From NCBI RefSeq assembly GCF_015752285.1, contig NZ_JADOUY010000002.1, forward strand, positions 124,001 to 188,000: a stretch of 64,000 nucleotides of DNA. Direction: 5' to 3'. Below the pieces are notes generated by a model, which ran no database searches, had not been told where the DNA came from, and worked only from the letters and a program-made list of their open reading frames with translations. The stretch is from Mycetocola_A sp015752285. GTDB lineage: Bacteria > Actinomycetota > Actinomycetes > Actinomycetales > Microbacteriaceae. Positions 62,705-64,000 of this stretch are shown here, in pieces. Position 1 is the first letter of the stretch. Every line of letters begins with the position of its first letter. Position numbers and translations under genes: made by a program.

Positions 62705-63325
62705 CTATTTCAGTATGTAGATGACGAAGAAGAGACCGATCCAGACGACATCGACGAAGTGCCAGTAGTACGAGACGACGATGGCGGTCGTCGCTTCCTT
62801 GTGGCCGAAGGCCTTCACTGCGTACGAACGACCGATCACGAGAAGGAAGGCGATGAGCCCGCCCGTCACGTGGAGGCCATGGAACCCGGTGGTGAAGTAG
62901 AACGCGGAACCATAGGCGTTCGAGGAGAGGGTGACGCCTTCGCTGACGAGCGTGGCGTACTCCCAGATCTGACCGGCGACGAAGATGGCCCCAAGCGCGT
63001 AGGTGATGAAGAACCACTCCACCATGCCGAGCTTCCAGCCGATGGCGCGTGGCTGCATCCTCTCGGCTGCCCACACACCCAGCTGGCAGGTGAACGACGA
63101 GGATACGAGGATCGCCGTGTTCACTGCCGAGAAGGGAATGTTGAGGAGGGCGGTCTCGCTGGCCCACAGGTCCGGCGCAACCGAACGGAGGGTGAAGTAG
63201 ATCGCGAAAAGCCCGGCGAAGAACATGACCTCACTGCCCAGCCACACGATGGTGCCAACGGCGACAGTGTTCGGCCGGTTGATCTTCGGGGCTCTCGCCG
63301 CATAGTTCAATGAAGTGCTCGTCAC
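62705..63325 (-). CDS. ctaE: cytochrome c oxidase subunit III
   Basis: The 206-residue, five-helix subunit III stabilises the aa3 oxidase. FFAGLFAIYFTLR, the lipid-site Glu in VEWFFITYALGA, FYFTTGFHGLHV and SYYWHFVDVVWIGLF are typical. The GTG start gives VTSTSLNYAARAP; CATAAT ends 6 nt upstream and the Shine-Dalgarno match is weak, so the mRNA may be leaderless. It is first in ctaE-qcrC-qcrA-qcrB. A palindrome resembling an iron box lies 66 nt upstream. Confidence 0.95.
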   Translation of the reverse strand: MTSTSLNYAARAPKINRPNTVAVGTIVWLGSEVMFFAGLFAIYFTLRSVAPDLWASETALLNIPFSAVNTAILVSSSFTCQLGVWAAERMQPRAIGWKLGMVEWFFITYALGAIFVAGQIWEYATLVSEGVTLSSNAYGSAFYFTTGFHGLHVTGGLIAFLLVIGRSYAVKAFGHKEATTAIVVSYYWHFVDVVWIGLFFVIYILK

Positions 63326-63331
63326 TGTTCC

Positions 63332-63337
63332 ATTATG
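63332..63337 (-). promoter_or_regulatory. candidate -10 hexamer CATAAT for ctaE-qcrCAB
   Basis: CATAAT on the minus strand ends 6 nt before the ctaE GTG. It has the same spacing as the other leaderless candidates in the window. Confidence 0.45.
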
Positions 63338-63390
63338 GCCGATATCCCGGAGGGTTTTTCGCAATGGCTGCCCCTCGGACCCGAGTCGTT

Positions 63391-63408
63391 ACTAAGGCTG
63401 ACCTTAGT
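63391..63408. promoter_or_regulatory. iron-box-like palindrome between ctaE and trpD
   Basis: ACTAAGG and CCTTAGT form a perfect 7-bp inverted repeat around CTGA. The core TAAGGCTGACCTTA matches 11 of 14 positions of the DtxR/IdeR-type TTAGGCTAACCTAA. It lies upstream of both divergent genes. Assignment to an iron regulator is inference. Confidence 0.4.
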
Positions 63409-63454
63409 TTCGACCGGGAGTCGACCGTGAATTCGCCGGAGTGCTGCGGATCGA

Positions 63455-63460
63455 TACCAT
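63455..63460 (+). promoter_or_regulatory. candidate -10 hexamer TACCAT for trpD
   Basis: TACCAT ends 7 nt before the trpD ATG and there is no Shine-Dalgarno sequence in TTGAGCT. Confidence 0.35.
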
Positions 63461-63467
63461 TTGAGCT

Positions 63468-64000
63468 ATGTCTGATTCCCCGAACTGGCCGTACATCCTC
63501 ACCGAACTGCTTTCCGGTGCCGACCTGAGCGTCGCCGAAGCGACCTGGGCGATGGAGCAGGTCATCAGCGGGGAGGCGTCGTCTGCACAGATCGCCGGCT
63601 TCCTCGTCGCGCTGCGTGCGAAGGGCGAGTCCGTCAACGAGATCGTGGGGTTCCGTGATGCGATCCTCGAGCGATCGGTGGTGCTCCCCGTCGACTCGAT
63701 GGCCCTCGACATCGTCGGCACAGGAGGAGACCGCTTCGGGACGGTGAACATCTCGACCATGGCCTGCATCGTCGTCGCCGCCACCGGTGTCCCAGTGATC
63801 AAGCACGGCAACCGCGCGGTCAGCTCGACGTCCGGCGCGAGCGACGTGCTCTCCGAGCTGGGAATCGATCTCACCCTGTCGGCTGACGCCGTGGCATCCG
63901 CCCTGACAGACACCGGGATCACCTTCGCTTTCGCCTCTGCGTTCCACCCGGGATTCCGGCACGCAGCGCCCGTCCGCGCCGACCTCGGAGTACCGACGGT
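63468..64000 (+). CDS. trpD: anthranilate phosphoribosyltransferase (3' end outside window)
   Basis: About 177 codons are visible before the window edge. The enzyme joins anthranilate and PRPP in tryptophan synthesis. The PRPP-binding motif is in LDIVGTGGDRFGTVNIST near residue 85, then VIKHGNRAVSSTSGASDVLSELG and FAFASAFHPGFRHAAPVR, all characteristic. The ATG begins MSDSPNWPYILTELL. The same head-to-head trpD-ctaE pair occurs in mycobacteria. No trp operon partner is visible. Confidence 0.93.
   Translation, partial: MSDSPNWPYILTELLSGADLSVAEATWAMEQVISGEASSAQIAGFLVALRAKGESVNEIVGFRDAILERSVVLPVDSMALDIVGTGGDRFGTVNISTMACIVVAATGVPVIKHGNRAVSSTSGASDVLSELGIDLTLSADAVASALTDTGITFAFASAFHPGFRHAAPVRADLGVPT

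Overview
This is a high-GC chromosomal segment of a Gram-positive actinobacterium, most likely a member of the Microbacteriaceae. The evidence is: a cytochrome bcc-aa3 supercomplex (qcrCAB, ctaCDEF); the actinobacterial dcw order ending ftsQ-ftsZ-yggS-sepF-yggT-wag31 without ftsA; a PASTA-kinase locus and an FHA/FtsR locus in the same order as in mycobacteria; and small proteins at the left end that resemble families found almost only in Microbacteriaceae. No rRNA, tRNA, CRISPR array, prophage or insertion sequence was seen. The genus cannot be fixed from the sequence.

Layout. 1-2.4 kb: an MBL-fold hydrolase (cut by the window edge), three small lineage-type proteins and Dps. 2.6-5.3 kb: a two-gene type III polyketide synthase/methyltransferase operon facing an SGNH hydrolase. 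5.4-8.0 kb: CDP-alcohol phosphatidyltransferase, GarA/OdhI-type FHA protein, FtsR and a second MerR regulator. 8.2-14.4 kb: two orphan ParA/MinD-type ATPases around pyruvate carboxylase, then peptide deformylase. 14.4-20 kb: acyl-CoA synthetase, ROK sugar kinase, PlsC and class II DAHP synthase, bracketed by two copies of a palindromic repeat. 20-25 kb: PknL-type PASTA kinase, LysM hydrolase, small HTH protein, polyprenyl diphosphate synthase, DUF3040 protein. 25.5-43.5 kb: a long cell-wall and division operon (mraZ, rsmH, ftsL-like, ftsI, murF, mraY, murD, ftsW, murG, murC, ftsQ, ftsZ, yggS, sepF, yggT, wag31, lspA, rluD) with no murE. 43.6-54.9 kb: dnaE, a proline-rich membrane protein, flavin reductase, hisD, nrdR, pyrD, DUF3043 protein, M20 peptidase, erpA. 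55-63.3 kb: ctaC-ctaD-ctaF facing ctaE-qcrC-qcrA-qcrB. From 63.5 kb: trpD, cut by the window edge.

How the genes work together. The dcw block makes lipid II (MurF, MraY, MurD, MurG, MurC), polymerises and cross-links it at the septum (FtsW, FtsI) and assembles the Z ring (FtsZ, SepF, FtsQ); Wag31 directs polar growth. PknL and GarA-like FHA signalling probably link growth and the TCA cycle. The bcc-aa3 genes form the main aerobic terminal respiratory branch.

The most notable non-gene signals are: a dispersed palindromic element (about 80 bp) present twice in opposite orientation, one copy joined to a 19-bp tandem array; paired GGTACC sites exactly 17 bp apart upstream of both the second MerR gene and the acyl-CoA synthetase gene; an iron-box-like palindrome between ctaE and trpD; and a repeated promoter layout in which a -10 hexamer lies 6-9 nt before a start codon with no Shine-Dalgarno sequence, suggesting many leaderless mRNAs. 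Most of the window is ordinary core genome; I did not see a clearly new multi-gene system.
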